From NCBI GenBank assembly GCA_964629965.1, contig CAZVRZ010000019.1, forward strand, positions 1 through 50,766: a stretch of DNA of 50,766 nt, written 5' to 3'. Source of the stretch: CAZVRZ01 sp964629965. GTDB lineage: Bacteria > Chloroflexota > Anaerolineae > Anaerolineales > UBA4823. Position 1 is the first letter of the stretch. Each line of letters starts with the position of its first letter. The position numbers and the translations under genes are program-made. Shown piece after piece: positions 7,737 to 16,619 of this stretch. Below the pieces are notes generated by a model. The model was not told the DNA's origin. It was given only the letters and a program-made list of their open reading frames with translations, and did no database searches.

Positions 7737-9565
7737 TGAAGAGTAGTTACGAGAATTTCCGTGCGGCCATCTATGCCACGGTGTATGATGTGCGGCAAAT
7801 GTCCGATCTGAATTGGCTGCGCGCTCAATTCGATGTGCTAAGCCGTTATATCAAAGTGAGTAAGGTGTACCTGGAAACGCATCGCGACCTGGCGATGGTG
7901 GATGAATCGGTGATTGTAGGGGCACGGCGTTTTTTTGAGGAGCGTGACGTTGGCGTGGCAGGTGGAATCACAGTGACTGTGAACGAAAGAGAACGTTTTA
8001 AAACATATTGCTACACCGATCCTGCGCAACGCCAAAAGCTAAAAGACGTGGTGGCCTTCACGGCTCGTTTGTTTGATGAGATTATCCTTGACGACTTCTT
8101 TTTCACCAATTGTAAATGCCCATCCTGTATCCAGGCCAAAGGTCAGCAAAGTTGGACGCGTTTTCGCCTGGATTTGATGGCAGAAGCTGCCCAGTCGTTG
8201 GTGTTGGATACCGCCCATGCGGCCAACCCCAAGGTCAAGGTTGTTATAAAGTATCCAAACTGGTACGAGCATTTTCAAGGTCTTGGCTTCAACCTGAAAG
8301 TCGAGCCGTTGCTGTTCGATGGTATTTATACTGGCAACGAAACCCGCGATCCGGTTATGAGCGAGCAGCATTTGCAGCCTTACCAGGGGTACTTGATCTT
8401 TCGTTATTTTGAAAATGTCAAGCCGGGCGGTAATCGCGGCGGCTGGGTAGATCCTTTTGGCTATCAGTACCTGGATCGCTACGTTGAACAGCTCTGGCTG
8501 ACTTTGTTTGCTCAAGCGCCAGAAATTACCTTGTTCCACTTCGGTTCCATTCAACGCCTGATACAGGATGAACAGCGGGCGCCCTGGCAGGGAAAAGGGA
8601 CCAGTTTCGATTACGATCAGGTAACCGCCTCGGTACGCCGGGCAGACGGCAGTTTATCAGACGGGGCTACCGTGGCGCTGGCAGCCGGCGCGGCTTTTGA
8701 ACAGGTAGATCAATTCATCGGTGAACTCGGTAAACCACTGGGTGTGAAAAGTTACAAACCATATCACTCCCACGGCGAGGACTTCTTGCACAACTACCTG
8801 GGTATGCTGGGCATCCCGTTGGATCTGACGCCCGAGTTCCCTGTCGCTGCTCAAACCATTTTCTTGACCGAAGCAGCCAGCTTTGATCTGGAGATCGTAG
8901 CGAAGATCAAGCATCAGTTAATGGACGGCAAGGTGGTGATCATAACTTCGGGCTTGCTGCGGGCTTTACAAGGACACGGCATCGAGGATATCGTTGAATT
9001 GCGATACACCGATAGAAAGCTGTCTGTAGATCAGTTTCACATTGGTTGGGGGCGGGTTTATTCATCGGCCTGCCCGATCACAGTACCGCAGATTAACTAT
9101 CTGACCAACGATTCCTGGGAGGAAGTGTCGTGTGTCGCGGGCGTGGTTGGCGGCCCGCTGCTGCATTCGGCCGAGTATGCCAACAGTAAGCTTTATATCC
9201 TGACCATTCCCGATCATTTCGGCGATCTGTATCACTTGCCTCCCGAGGTGCTCACGCGGATCAAAGAAACGTTTATGGCTGAACTGCCCGTGCGTGTGGA
9301 TGGTCCCAGCCAGGTGGCTTTGTTCGTTTACGATAATGATACGTTCATCATTGAATCTTTTTTGCCGGAGAGCGTGGAGGTTGGCGTGGTGATGGATGAA
9401 CGCTACGACACGATCCACGATATTCTCTCAGGTGAAGTGATTACAGGAATCCACCTGGAAAACTGGCGTGGCCAGAAGATAGGTAAAAAGAAATGCGCGT
9501 TGCAGGTAAAACCGCATTCCTACCGGGCCTTTCGCTTGTGTTCCCAGGGTGCGATGGTACTCTAG
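7736..9565 (+). CDS. Unknown protein coupled to GH5; probable barrel plus glutaminase-like fold
   Basis: 609 residues from the ATG that overlaps the GH5 stop, with CGGAGG seven bases upstream; the longer frame from 7679 runs inside GH5 and is rejected. The N-terminal 300 residues look like a TIM barrel related to glycosidases or their inactive relatives: repeated Asp/Glu near strand ends (DEIILDDFFFTNCKCPSC, VIKYPNWYEHF, FDGIYTGNETRDP). The middle region (about 380-470) resembles a beta-galactosidase-type trimerisation/glutaminase fold. A final beta-rich segment follows. I do not recognise a named family. The CKCPSC cluster inside an enzyme-like loop is unusual. Coupling to GH5 argues for a role in the same glycan pathway. 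Confidence 0.75.
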   Translation: MKSSYENFRAAIYATVYDVRQMSDLNWLRAQFDVLSRYIKVSKVYLETHRDLAMVDESVIVGARRFFEERDVGVAGGITVTVNERERFKTYCYTDPAQRQKLKDVVAFTARLFDEIILDDFFFTNCKCPSCIQAKGQQSWTRFRLDLMAEAAQSLVLDTAHAANPKVKVVIKYPNWYEHFQGLGFNLKVEPLLFDGIYTGNETRDPVMSEQHLQPYQGYLIFRYFENVKPGGNRGGWVDPFGYQYLDRYVEQLWLTLFAQAPEITLFHFGSIQRLIQDEQRAPWQGKGTSFDYDQVTASVRRADGSLSDGATVALAAGAAFEQVDQFIGELGKPLGVKSYKPYHSHGEDFLHNYLGMLGIPLDLTPEFPVAAQTIFLTEAASFDLEIVAKIKHQLMDGKVVIITSGLLRALQGHGIEDIVELRYTDRKLSVDQFHIGWGRVYSSACPITVPQINYLTNDSWEEVSCVAGVVGGPLLHSAEYANSKLYILTIPDHFGDLYHLPPEVLTRIKETFMAELPVRVDGPSQVALFVYDNDTFIIESFLPESVEVGVVMDERYDTIHDILSGEVITGIHLENWRGQKIGKKKCALQVKPHSYRAFRLCSQGAMVL

Positions 9566-9639
9566 CCACGATCGATATTGCCGGGCCCATGATGAGCTGC
9601 CAGGTGAGATATTGGAAGATCCCCGTTAAACTGAAGAGA

Positions 9640-11550
9640 TCAGAGCAGCAGGTTCCAATAGATCAGCGTTGCCAGGATAGAAAGAGCGGACAGCGTAAGG
9701 AGCGTGTAGAACAACCGCCCTCCGATAGTCCAGAAACGCTTCCACCAGGCCAACAACGTACAAAGGATCATTGCCAATCCCAAAAGCCCCATCCATTGGG
9801 GCAACCTCATCACGACATCAATCCAGGCTGGAATTTCAAAGAAGAAATTGGGCACGCCGTAGGCCGGATTATAATCCGCGAACAAGGCCAGGAATAGAAC
9901 CATGAAGCTCAGGTAAACTAACCCAAACATCCCACCGGCCAAGCGCGCCAGTCGCGCCGGTAGAGGCTGCTGCTCGTGCCGGATCACCCCTCGGATAAAA
10001 GAAATGCCCCAGCCCGTTATCGTTCCCAGGAAAAGCAGCAAGCCGCCGATCAAGACGAACCCGTTCCACGCCATGGATGCATACCAGGGTGTCTTGACAT
10101 ACACAAATGGTTGGGATGTGTATAAAGATACCTGCCCGTTTTCTTCTCGTAACACCAGGCGCTCTTCAGGGTGTTTGATGTTGACCAATAACCCTGGCTC
10201 CACTTCTACATATTGGTTTCTCTGACCGCTCACCGAAACTACCACGTTGCTTTGTTCATTTACACTGATGATGATCGGCTTGGTAAGCCGGACGATTTTC
10301 TCCATTGTAGTAAAGTTACTGCGAGAGGAATAATATTCACCAGCATATTTTTGCGCTCTCGCAGCAAAATCTGCCGTGAAAGTCAATGCCGGTGCGTGTT
10401 CTGTAGGAAAATAGCGATTTACGAAAGCATGTGTTGCCTCATATACCAGTTTTCCACCGTTTGTGCCGTTGGTTGATACGAATAACCCAACATTCTGTTC
10501 CGGAAACAAGTACAGTCCGGTATGAAAAAGAATCGTGGCGCCGCCGTGTGAGAGAACGCCCTGTTCGTTGATTTCGCTCTCGAAGAAACCATATGCCATG
10601 CCTGTCAGGCGCGGATCGTGTGTAAAGAGCTGGCTGTGCATCTGGCGGACCGTCTGCTCGCTGAGGATCTGCGTTTCGCCAAAACGACCATTTTGCAAGT
10701 GGGCGATCATGAACCTGGCAATATCCAGGCCAGAGATGCTCAGAGCCCCAGCCGGGTATGCCGAGATATATTCGAATCCCCCTTGCAAATATTCTCCATT
10801 GGCGTAATTGTATCCCCCCGACATATCGGCGGCGAATTCCGGCGGGAGCGGTTGGCGGAAGGTGGCGTGGGTCATGCCCAGTGGGGCAAAGATGTGCTCT
10901 TCTGCATATTCGTAGAATGGTTGGCCCACAACACGCTCTACGATGTAACCTGCCAGGGCTGTGCCATAGTTGGAATAGGCACCTATCTTGCCGGGTGGAT
11001 ATACCCGCTGCGGTAGGTATTGCTTCAGGTAGGTTTCCAGCGAAACCATATTTTCAGGATTGATCTTAAACAAACCATTGCTTACATCCTCGAAGCCAGG
11101 AGTGTGCGTGAGTAAATGTTTGATCGTGATGGGTTCCGGAAAAGTGGCTGGAATACTGAAATCCAGGTAAGTGTTGATATCCTCATCCAGCGAGAGCTTG
11201 CCTTGTTCAGCTAACTGCATGATCGCTGTCCAGGTGAAAAGCTTCGACACAGAACCGGGGCGGAACAGCGTTTTTGCAGGGTTAACAGGATCGCGAGTAT
11301 CCAGGTCGGCGTAGCCATAGCCTTTGGAGAAGAATACCTGCCCATCTTTGACAACCACAACCACCGCACCCGGAATGTGGGCAGCGTTCATTTCGGCTGT
11401 CATAAAGCCATCCATAAAAGCATCTAATTCTGCCGGGTCATTAAGGTTTGTGGTTACGGCTTGTGCTCTGGTTGGCGTTACGCCTGCCAAAGCAAAAGTG
11501 AGCAGCCCAAGAGCAAGCCAGGTCGCCAGAATGATTTGAATCTTCTTCAT
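9640..11550 (-). CDS. Serine hydrolase, beta-lactamase/PBP4* family, with C-terminal membrane domain
   Basis: 636 residues from MKKIQIIL (11550), which gives a clean signal peptide ending near an Ala-x-Ala-like site; the 53 extra upstream codons are unlike a protein. Class C beta-lactamase-type motifs are all present: the nucleophile in PGSVSKLF (SxxK), YSNYG (YxN) and HGGATILFH in place of KTG. The remaining 150 residues hold three or four hydrophobic segments, as in membrane-anchored esterase/peptidase relatives. The enzyme should face the outside and act on peptidoglycan peptides, D-amino acid amides or esters. It follows the ECF sigma/partner pair in the same direction and may belong to that stress unit. 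Confidence 0.88.
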   Translation of the reverse strand: MKKIQIILATWLALGLLTFALAGVTPTRAQAVTTNLNDPAELDAFMDGFMTAEMNAAHIPGAVVVVVKDGQVFFSKGYGYADLDTRDPVNPAKTLFRPGSVSKLFTWTAIMQLAEQGKLSLDEDINTYLDFSIPATFPEPITIKHLLTHTPGFEDVSNGLFKINPENMVSLETYLKQYLPQRVYPPGKIGAYSNYGTALAGYIVERVVGQPFYEYAEEHIFAPLGMTHATFRQPLPPEFAADMSGGYNYANGEYLQGGFEYISAYPAGALSISGLDIARFMIAHLQNGRFGETQILSEQTVRQMHSQLFTHDPRLTGMAYGFFESEINEQGVLSHGGATILFHTGLYLFPEQNVGLFVSTNGTNGGKLVYEATHAFVNRYFPTEHAPALTFTADFAARAQKYAGEYYSSRSNFTTMEKIVRLTKPIIISVNEQSNVVVSVSGQRNQYVEVEPGLLVNIKHPEERLVLREENGQVSLYTSQPFVYVKTPWYASMAWNGFVLIGGLLLFLGTITGWGISFIRGVIRHEQQPLPARLARLAGGMFGLVYLSFMVLFLALFADYNPAYGVPNFFFEIPAWIDVVMRLPQWMGLLGLAMILCTLLAWWKRFWTIGGRLFYTLLTLSALSILATLIYWNLLL

Positions 11551-11581
11551 ATGCCAGGTACATCCTCGGATCGAACGTTGT

Positions 11582-11977
11582 TTATTCCCATGCCAATCCT
11601 TTCCAGGGAATGAAAATCGCAAACACGAGAATGACCATGACCAGGCCCACTGCTCCTGCCGCCTGCCAGGGCTGAATAAGGCGGATGTTTTGCCAGAGCA
11701 GCAGTGCAAAAATCCTCACCTGCTCCTTTATGGGCGGAGGGATGAGCTGCCCCAGGCTGAGAAAGAACATGAAAGTCAGGGACAGGCACAGGCTGGCAGC
11801 CAGGTCAAGCCAGGATAGCCGGAAGATTGGCCTGGACGCTGAGGCAATTTGCTGTGCTCGGATACGCAGCATCACGCCTGCAGCCAGCGTGGTTGGTTCC
11901 TCTACCAATGGGTACGAGCGCAGAGCTTCTTCAATGACTAAGTCATCATTCCAATCCCGAGAAGTTAAGTATTCCAT
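11582..11977 (-). CDS. Small membrane protein, putative anti-sigma partner
   Basis: 131 residues, with an N-terminal cytosolic helix region (about 1-50) and two hydrophobic segments (about 55-75 and 103-125). It overlaps the 3' end of the ECF sigma gene by 13 bases, the standard arrangement for a sigma factor and its membrane anti-sigma factor. I see no HxxxCxxC zinc-binding anti-sigma motif, so assignment rests on size, topology and coupling. An alternative is an unrelated membrane regulator of the serine hydrolase downstream. Confidence 0.7.
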   Translation of the reverse strand: MEYLTSRDWNDDLVIEEALRSYPLVEEPTTLAAGVMLRIRAQQIASASRPIFRLSWLDLAASLCLSLTFMFFLSLGQLIPPPIKEQVRIFALLLWQNIRLIQPWQAAGAVGLVMVILVFAIFIPWKGLAWE

Positions 11978-12546
11978 ACAGGTTCCTCTTCGAGCGTATA
12001 AGCGTGCAGCGCTTGGCGCAGGCGTTCTTTGGCACGAAACAGTCCAGTTTTCACGGTTCCTAATGGCAGGTTGACAATGGTTGCTATTTCTTCGTATGAT
12101 AACTCTTGCATGTAGCGCAGCGCCAAAAGCAGCCGATAACTTTCTGGCAGTCGCTCCATCTCAGTGTATAAGAGAGCGTGCATCTCGTTGCTCTCAACCC
12201 TTTTGGCCGGATTGGCCTCTCCGAAATCTTCGCTGTGTAGATCCAATAAATAATCTTCGCCTAATGCGTTTAGCTCACGCCGCAGCGTTGGCAGGCGGTT
12301 GTAACACAGATTCGTCACAATACGGTACAGCCAGGTGCGAAACTGCGCCTGACGGCGGAAGTTGGGCAGTGCTTGCCAGGCGCGCACAAAAGCTTCTTGC
12401 GCCAGGTCTTCGGCTTCTTGTGGGTTGCCCACAACGCGCAGCGCCAGGTTGTATACGTAACGCTGGTGTTGGTGTACCAATTCCTCAAAAGCATCTGTGT
12501 TGCCAGCCTGTGCCCGAGCGATGAGGGCAGCTTCGTCTTTGATCAC
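11965..12546 (-). CDS. ECF-type RNA polymerase sigma factor
   Basis: 193 residues with a GTG start (12546) behind GAGGAAC. Region 2 reads QRYVYNLALRVVGNPQEAEDLAQEAFVRAW (quoted in part: GNPQEAEDLAQEAF), with the -10 recognition helix near FRTWLYRIVTNLC. Region 4 reads YRLLLALRYMQELSYEEIA followed by LPLGTVKTGLFRAKERLR, the helix-turn-helix for the -35 element. It is encoded divergently from a DUF4097 gene, and matching TGAAACTTTT motifs point both ways, implying autoregulation and joint control. The signal is unknown; envelope stress is a reasonable guess given its membrane partner and the secreted targets. Confidence 0.93.
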   Translation of the reverse strand: MIKDEAALIARAQAGNTDAFEELVHQHQRYVYNLALRVVGNPQEAEDLAQEAFVRAWQALPNFRRQAQFRTWLYRIVTNLCYNRLPTLRRELNALGEDYLLDLHSEDFGEANPAKRVESNEMHALLYTEMERLPESYRLLLALRYMQELSYEEIATIVNLPLGTVKTGLFRAKERLRQALHAYTLEEEPVWNT

Positions 12547-12566
12547 TCTAGTTCCTCATAGGATTA

Positions 12567-12592
12567 GACCTGTCAGAACAATAAAAGTTTCA
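12567..12592 (-). promoter_or_regulatory. Putative ECF promoter for the sigma operon
   Basis: On the minus strand TGAAACTTTT (12592 to 12583) serves as -35. GTC (12569-12567) in the context GGTCTA lies 17 bases beyond TGAAAC as the -10. The GTG start follows about 20 bases later. The pattern matches ECF promoters (GAAC-type -35, GTC-type -10) and mirrors the plus-strand copy at 12623. Confidence 0.55.
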
Positions 12593-12622
12593 GCCAGTTT
12601 TAGTAGTTTACTTTAAAATCCG

Positions 12623-12649
12623 TGAAACTTTTTTATCCTTAAGCCTGTC
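12623..12649 (+). promoter_or_regulatory. Putative ECF promoter for the DUF4097 gene
   Basis: TGAAACTTTT (12623-12632) is followed after 18 bases from TGAAAC by GTC (12647-12649). It is nearly the same element as the one facing the sigma operon, so both transcripts are probably driven by the ECF factor encoded at 11965. Confidence 0.55.
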
Positions 12650-12694
12650 CAACTTAGTGTATATCAAAATAGAGAAATATGGAGGATGTTGTTT

Positions 12695-13999
12695 ATGAAA
12701 AAATGGATTATTGTGGGTATTGTTGCAGCCGTAATGTTGGGTGTGTGCGCCTTGATCCTGGTGGTTTTGTGGGCTGGGGCAAGCCTGTTCACAACCTCTT
12801 CAATCGGTTTTCCTCAGGTGATGAATGCCACGGCACAGGAACAAGAAGAGCAAACTTTGGACTTATCTGGTCCGTTAACGTTGATCCTGGAAAATGATTA
12901 TGGGGATGTGCAGATCAATGCTGCGAGCAGCGAGATCGACCAGGTTGTGATCCAAATGAACAAAACGGCCTATGGTCTCAACCAGGAAGATGCTGAGACT
13001 CGCCTGGCAGCCATGAATATCTCGATCACCCAAAATGCCAATGAGGTGCGGATTTCTTATCGCTACCCTCAGACGGGCATCCGCTCAGGTCAGAGCAACC
13101 GGGTGGACTTTTTGATACAGGTACCCTTGGAGACTACCCTCGATATTACGACCAGCGCGGGGGATGTGTCCGTGGCAGGCACCCAGGGTGATGCAGAATT
13201 GACCTCCAGCTATGGTGATATCAGCGTTAACGACCTAGATGGTGCTGTGAAGGCCGAAACCAGCAGCGGTGACGTAGAAGTGCGTCGGGTACAGGCCGGT
13301 GACGCTCTTCTGGAATTAAAATCCAGCTACGGAGATATTACCCTGGAAGATTGTACCGCACAGCAGTTGAAAGCTTATACCAGCAGCGGTAAGGTGAAGT
13401 TAGACCGGTTAGAAGTGAGCGGAGATGCGTCAGCCGAGAGTGATTACGGGAATATCGATTGGGAGTCCGGGTCAGCGAACAACTTGACCACAGATGCATC
13501 CAGCGGCGATATTACCTTGAAAGATATTACGGTTGAGCAAGGCGTTAAAGCGCATAGCAGTTATGGCGATCTGGATTTGATCCGAGTGCGGGCTGGATCG
13601 TATGATCTGGATACCCAGAGCGGCTCCGTTTCTGTAGACGGTGCGTCTGGTATTTTGAAAGCTCATTCCGGTTACGGTAGCATTAAAGTGACCAACAGCG
13701 AAGATATAACCATCGACCTCTCAACCAGCAGCGGTTCGGTCTCTTTTTCCGGTTCACTGGGAGATGGCCCGCACAAGCTAGATTCTGACTATGGCAATAT
13801 TCAGTTATCACTACCCGCCGATGCTGTGCTGTCCATTGACCTGGAAACCGATTACGGCAAGGTCAGATCGGATCTGCCGGTGACGTTGAGCGGCGACATG
13901 GATGAAGATCATTGGGTAGGCACGATCAATGGCGGCGGCGCCAGCCTGGTCGCGACAACCAACAGCGGTGAAATTCGTATCGAAATTCTCAAACCATAA
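12695..13999 (+). CDS. DUF4097-type beta-repeat protein, membrane anchored
   Basis: 434 residues. The start is the ATG at 12695 because GGAGG ends at 12685, directly against the earlier ATG at 12686. A single N-terminal hydrophobic segment (about 3-30) is followed by about a dozen short beta repeats that alternate SSYGDI/SDYGNI with TSSGDV/ASSGDI units, typical of DUF4097 (YvlB-like) proteins that build a right-handed beta solenoid. The domain is probably outside the membrane. Its function in bacteria is unclear, though it commonly sits beside ECF or PspC-type stress regulators. It is divergent from the sigma gene and followed 15 bases later by a small membrane protein. Confidence 0.85.
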   Translation: MKKWIIVGIVAAVMLGVCALILVVLWAGASLFTTSSIGFPQVMNATAQEQEEQTLDLSGPLTLILENDYGDVQINAASSEIDQVVIQMNKTAYGLNQEDAETRLAAMNISITQNANEVRISYRYPQTGIRSGQSNRVDFLIQVPLETTLDITTSAGDVSVAGTQGDAELTSSYGDISVNDLDGAVKAETSSGDVEVRRVQAGDALLELKSSYGDITLEDCTAQQLKAYTSSGKVKLDRLEVSGDASAESDYGNIDWESGSANNLTTDASSGDITLKDITVEQGVKAHSSYGDLDLIRVRAGSYDLDTQSGSVSVDGASGILKAHSGYGSIKVTNSEDITIDLSTSSGSVSFSGSLGDGPHKLDSDYGNIQLSLPADAVLSIDLETDYGKVRSDLPVTLSGDMDEDHWVGTINGGGASLVATTNSGEIRIEILKP

Positions 14000-14014
14000 C
14001 TTAGGAGGCTTATT

Positions 14015-14386
14015 ATGTGGGACGGTCCGTTTATTCCTTGTATTGGCGGTGTTGTTTTCTTCGCTCTGCTCTTTGCTTTTTTGGGCTTTGTACGTTGGTT
14101 GCATTATCGGGAGACGCTTGCCCTGGCCGAAAAGGGCCTGGTGCGTCCATCGTCTAAAAGCAGCGACGGAAAAGATGTGCTGCGCTGGGGCATCGTGATC
14201 ACGGCCATTGGCCTGGCATTGACCGTTGGCCTGTGGCCCTTGGGTCTCATGGGAAATGGCGCATCCCAATTCCCGCTGGGGCTGGGTCCGTGGATGCTGG
14301 CCGGTTTTATCCCCACCTTTTGTGGCCTGGGTTTAATCCTGGTGTATATCCTGACCAGGCCGGAGAAGCCCAAAGGCGAATCCTGA
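14015..14386 (+). CDS. Small membrane protein, DUF6249-like
   Basis: 123 residues with AGGAGG six bases before the ATG. One N-terminal hydrophobic helix (about 8-28) is followed by a basic cytosolic stretch containing HYRETLALAEKGLVRP, close to the RERxAxIEKG motif seen in DUF6249 proteins. Two further hydrophobic segments (about 52-75 and 88-112) and a charged tail complete it. It probably shares the DUF4097 transcript and ends at the strong hairpin at 14417. Confidence 0.75.
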   Translation: MWDGPFIPCIGGVVFFALLFAFLGFVRWLHYRETLALAEKGLVRPSSKSSDGKDVLRWGIVITAIGLALTVGLWPLGLMGNGASQFPLGLGPWMLAGFIPTFCGLGLILVYILTRPEKPKGES

Positions 14387-14416
14387 GATCAACCTTTGCT
14401 ATCTTTTCATCGCCAG

Positions 14417-14460
14417 ATTGCCCGTAGCTACCAAACGGCAGGTACGGGCAATTATTGTTT
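14417..14460 (+). terminator. Terminator between convergent genes
   Basis: ATTGCCCGTA (14417-14426) pairs perfectly with TACGGGCAAT (14443-14452), followed by TATTGTTTT. It ends the DUF4097/DUF6249 unit and may serve the convergent methyltransferase gene too. Confidence 0.75.
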
Positions 14461-14471
14461 TGCCCGCAAGG

Positions 14472-15242
14472 TCATTTTCGTCGAGCTGCAACCACCAGGT
14501 TTCCGGATGTGATGGGGTCAAAAGGAACTTGAGATAAGCCTCCATAATAATTTACATCGCTAAAGCCGCCGGCTTGCAGCAAAGCGCTCATTTCTACCTG
14601 GCGCAGGGGGTAAAGCTGCGAGCTGGTCACCCGTTGCTGCCAGGGCTCGCCAGGCTGCCGCGACAGGGTGACGATGTTAAAATTCAAATGGCCATCAGCC
14701 TGGAAATCGTAAAAACGCAGGAAGATCCATTCGCCTTGATTTTCCTGGTGAGATTGGGGATCCATCCAACGTTCTTGCCGGGCTAGTACCCCATCGAAGT
14801 TTCGATTTTGGATCAGCAGCAGGCCGCCCTGGCGCAAACAGGCCGCAAAATCGTTCAACGCCTCTCGTTGATCTTTCGAGGTCAGCAGGTGTGGCAGCGA
14901 ATTTCCCAGGCAGAGGATACAATCAAATGATCCCTCGCCAAAAACTCGAGCCAGGCTGCCGAAGCCCGCTGTCTCAAAACGCGCTTCGGTTCTCGCTTCT
15001 TGTGCGTTTTGCCGGGCGCGGGCGATCATGGGCTCGCTCAGGTCTGTGCCAGAGACGCGGAAACCGTGCTGGGCTAACGCAATGGCATGCATGCCCGTGC
15101 CGCAGGCTGCATCCAGAATTTTATTAACGCCAAATGTTTCCAGTTGCGCCAGAATAAAGGGCATTTCTAATGCCAGGCGGGCAGGCCAGTTCACAAATCG
15201 GTCGTAATCTAAACTGAAGGTGTCGTACATGGTTGGATTCAT
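14472..15242 (-). CDS. Class I SAM-dependent methyltransferase
   Basis: 256 residues from MNPTMYD (15242), where AAGGA sits about nine bases upstream; 14 extra in-frame codons are rejected. The Rossmann SAM site reads ILDAACGTGMHAIALAQHG (motif I, near residue 45), with acidic residue SGTDLSEPM after it. Motif IV is FDCILCLGNSLPHL, and LRQGGLLLIQNRNFD follows. The substrate is not evident; the family includes small-molecule and cofactor methyltransferases. It is monocistronic between two plus-strand genes. Confidence 0.88.
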   Translation of the reverse strand: MNPTMYDTFSLDYDRFVNWPARLALEMPFILAQLETFGVNKILDAACGTGMHAIALAQHGFRVSGTDLSEPMIARARQNAQEARTEARFETAGFGSLARVFGEGSFDCILCLGNSLPHLLTSKDQREALNDFAACLRQGGLLLIQNRNFDGVLARQERWMDPQSHQENQGEWIFLRFYDFQADGHLNFNIVTLSRQPGEPWQQRVTSSQLYPLRQVEMSALLQAGGFSDVNYYGGLSQVPFDPITSGNLVVAARRK

Positions 15243-15455
15243 CGACTTCCTTTCCAAAACATCTTTGGGAACATTCTGGTGCATATCATACCATTGTTGA
15301 CCGGCTTACAAGATTGTGCTATGATTTGTTTCGCTCAAAGCAGGGAACTGCTGTCTTCAAAATCCTGATAAAAATTGATCTGTGATGCGGATCGGCTTTT
15401 TGTAGGAAAGCCGGTGTTTCCATAAAGTGTGGTGTGCGTTGGAGGCTTGATCATC

Positions 15456-16556
15456 GTGAATCGGATCTTTTGGATTGTAATTATTCTGATCATGACTGGC
15501 GGTCTGGCGGGCTGCTGGTTTGGTGATAGCCCAATCACGGGTATTTCTGCAACGCCTACGCTGGCTCCTGAAAACTTGCCTACCCCACTGCCACAGCTTG
15601 ATCCGCTCTTGATACCGTCTGCCGACATATTGGACAGCTACCAATTGCAAGCAGTCCAAAAAATTCAAAACGCTGATGCTTCGTACCAGGGTACCCGTAT
15701 TCTTACGACAACCTTGTCTGTTTCTGATGCAGACGAGGCGCAGTGGCTGCGTTTTGAGAGCAACATGACCGTAGATTCGACCCCTGTCGATGATTTTTAT
15801 TATCTTGGGCAGGATGTGTATGCCCACGCCTCGTTCGGCTGGATGCTCATGCACATGGATTGGGTCGAATATGTCGTGGGATATGTGCCCACGCCGGACG
15901 AGGTGCGTACAATCTTTGGGGATTACTTCCAATGGGTGAATGTTGCCCGTTATGACGGCATCGAAGCCATCGATGGCCTCTGGGTCTACCGGTATATTTT
16001 TGATCAAAGCGCCATCAACCAGGGAGCACTGCCCGATAAAATGTTTCTCGATTCTACCGGCGGTAGTTTTTGGGTATCGGCAATGGATGGTTATCTGGTG
16101 CGCGCCGAGCTAACCCTGAATGGACAAAATTTACGCCTGTCATCGCAGCAAAATAATGTGGACGTGGAGCATGGGACGGTTACCTTAACGCAGGCGTATC
16201 GCCAGGTGAACCAGCCAATAATGATCCAGGTGCCTGCCGAAGTTTTGCAGATAACGAAACCACCTCAGGATATACCGGTTTACGAGAATATGACCCCGTT
16301 GATCGGCGGGCCGATGGACGGAACGCCTTTCTTCTTCTATGAAACGAATGATGATCCGGAAAACGTGGCTGCATTCTACAAACAGAGCATGGAGCAATCT
16401 GGCTGGCATCTGGCGACTACCACAGAAGGCCCGCCGCGCTATACTTACATTTACACACTGCGTATTGACGAGACACTGCGTACCGTGGTGATCGACATTT
16501 CCACCAATACCGATAACGGAAAAACGAACGTAGCCATTTCGTCGGTCACTAGCTAA
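15456..16556 (+). CDS. Lipoprotein of unknown function
   Basis: 366 residues from a GTG start with GGAGG ten bases upstream. A short basic N-terminus and hydrophobic core end in the lipobox LAGC near residue 20, so it should be lipid-anchored on the outer face of the membrane. A Thr/Pro-rich linker precedes a beta-rich body with many Asp/Trp/Tyr positions, resembling LolA/LppX-like carriers in outline only. The C-terminal 90 residues (from about GPMDGTPFF) resemble a separate alpha-beta module seen in Chloroflexota lipoproteins. Function unknown. Confidence 0.8.
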   Translation: MNRIFWIVIILIMTGGLAGCWFGDSPITGISATPTLAPENLPTPLPQLDPLLIPSADILDSYQLQAVQKIQNADASYQGTRILTTTLSVSDADEAQWLRFESNMTVDSTPVDDFYYLGQDVYAHASFGWMLMHMDWVEYVVGYVPTPDEVRTIFGDYFQWVNVARYDGIEAIDGLWVYRYIFDQSAINQGALPDKMFLDSTGGSFWVSAMDGYLVRAELTLNGQNLRLSSQQNNVDVEHGTVTLTQAYRQVNQPIMIQVPAEVLQITKPPQDIPVYENMTPLIGGPMDGTPFFFYETNDDPENVAAFYKQSMEQSGWHLATTTEGPPRYTYIYTLRIDETLRTVVIDISTNTDNGKTNVAISSVTS

Positions 16557-16619
16557 GAAATGACCCTTGTGGTGAAGATGTTCACGGCAATATAATCTAT
16601 TCAATAAGCGGAGGAGAAG

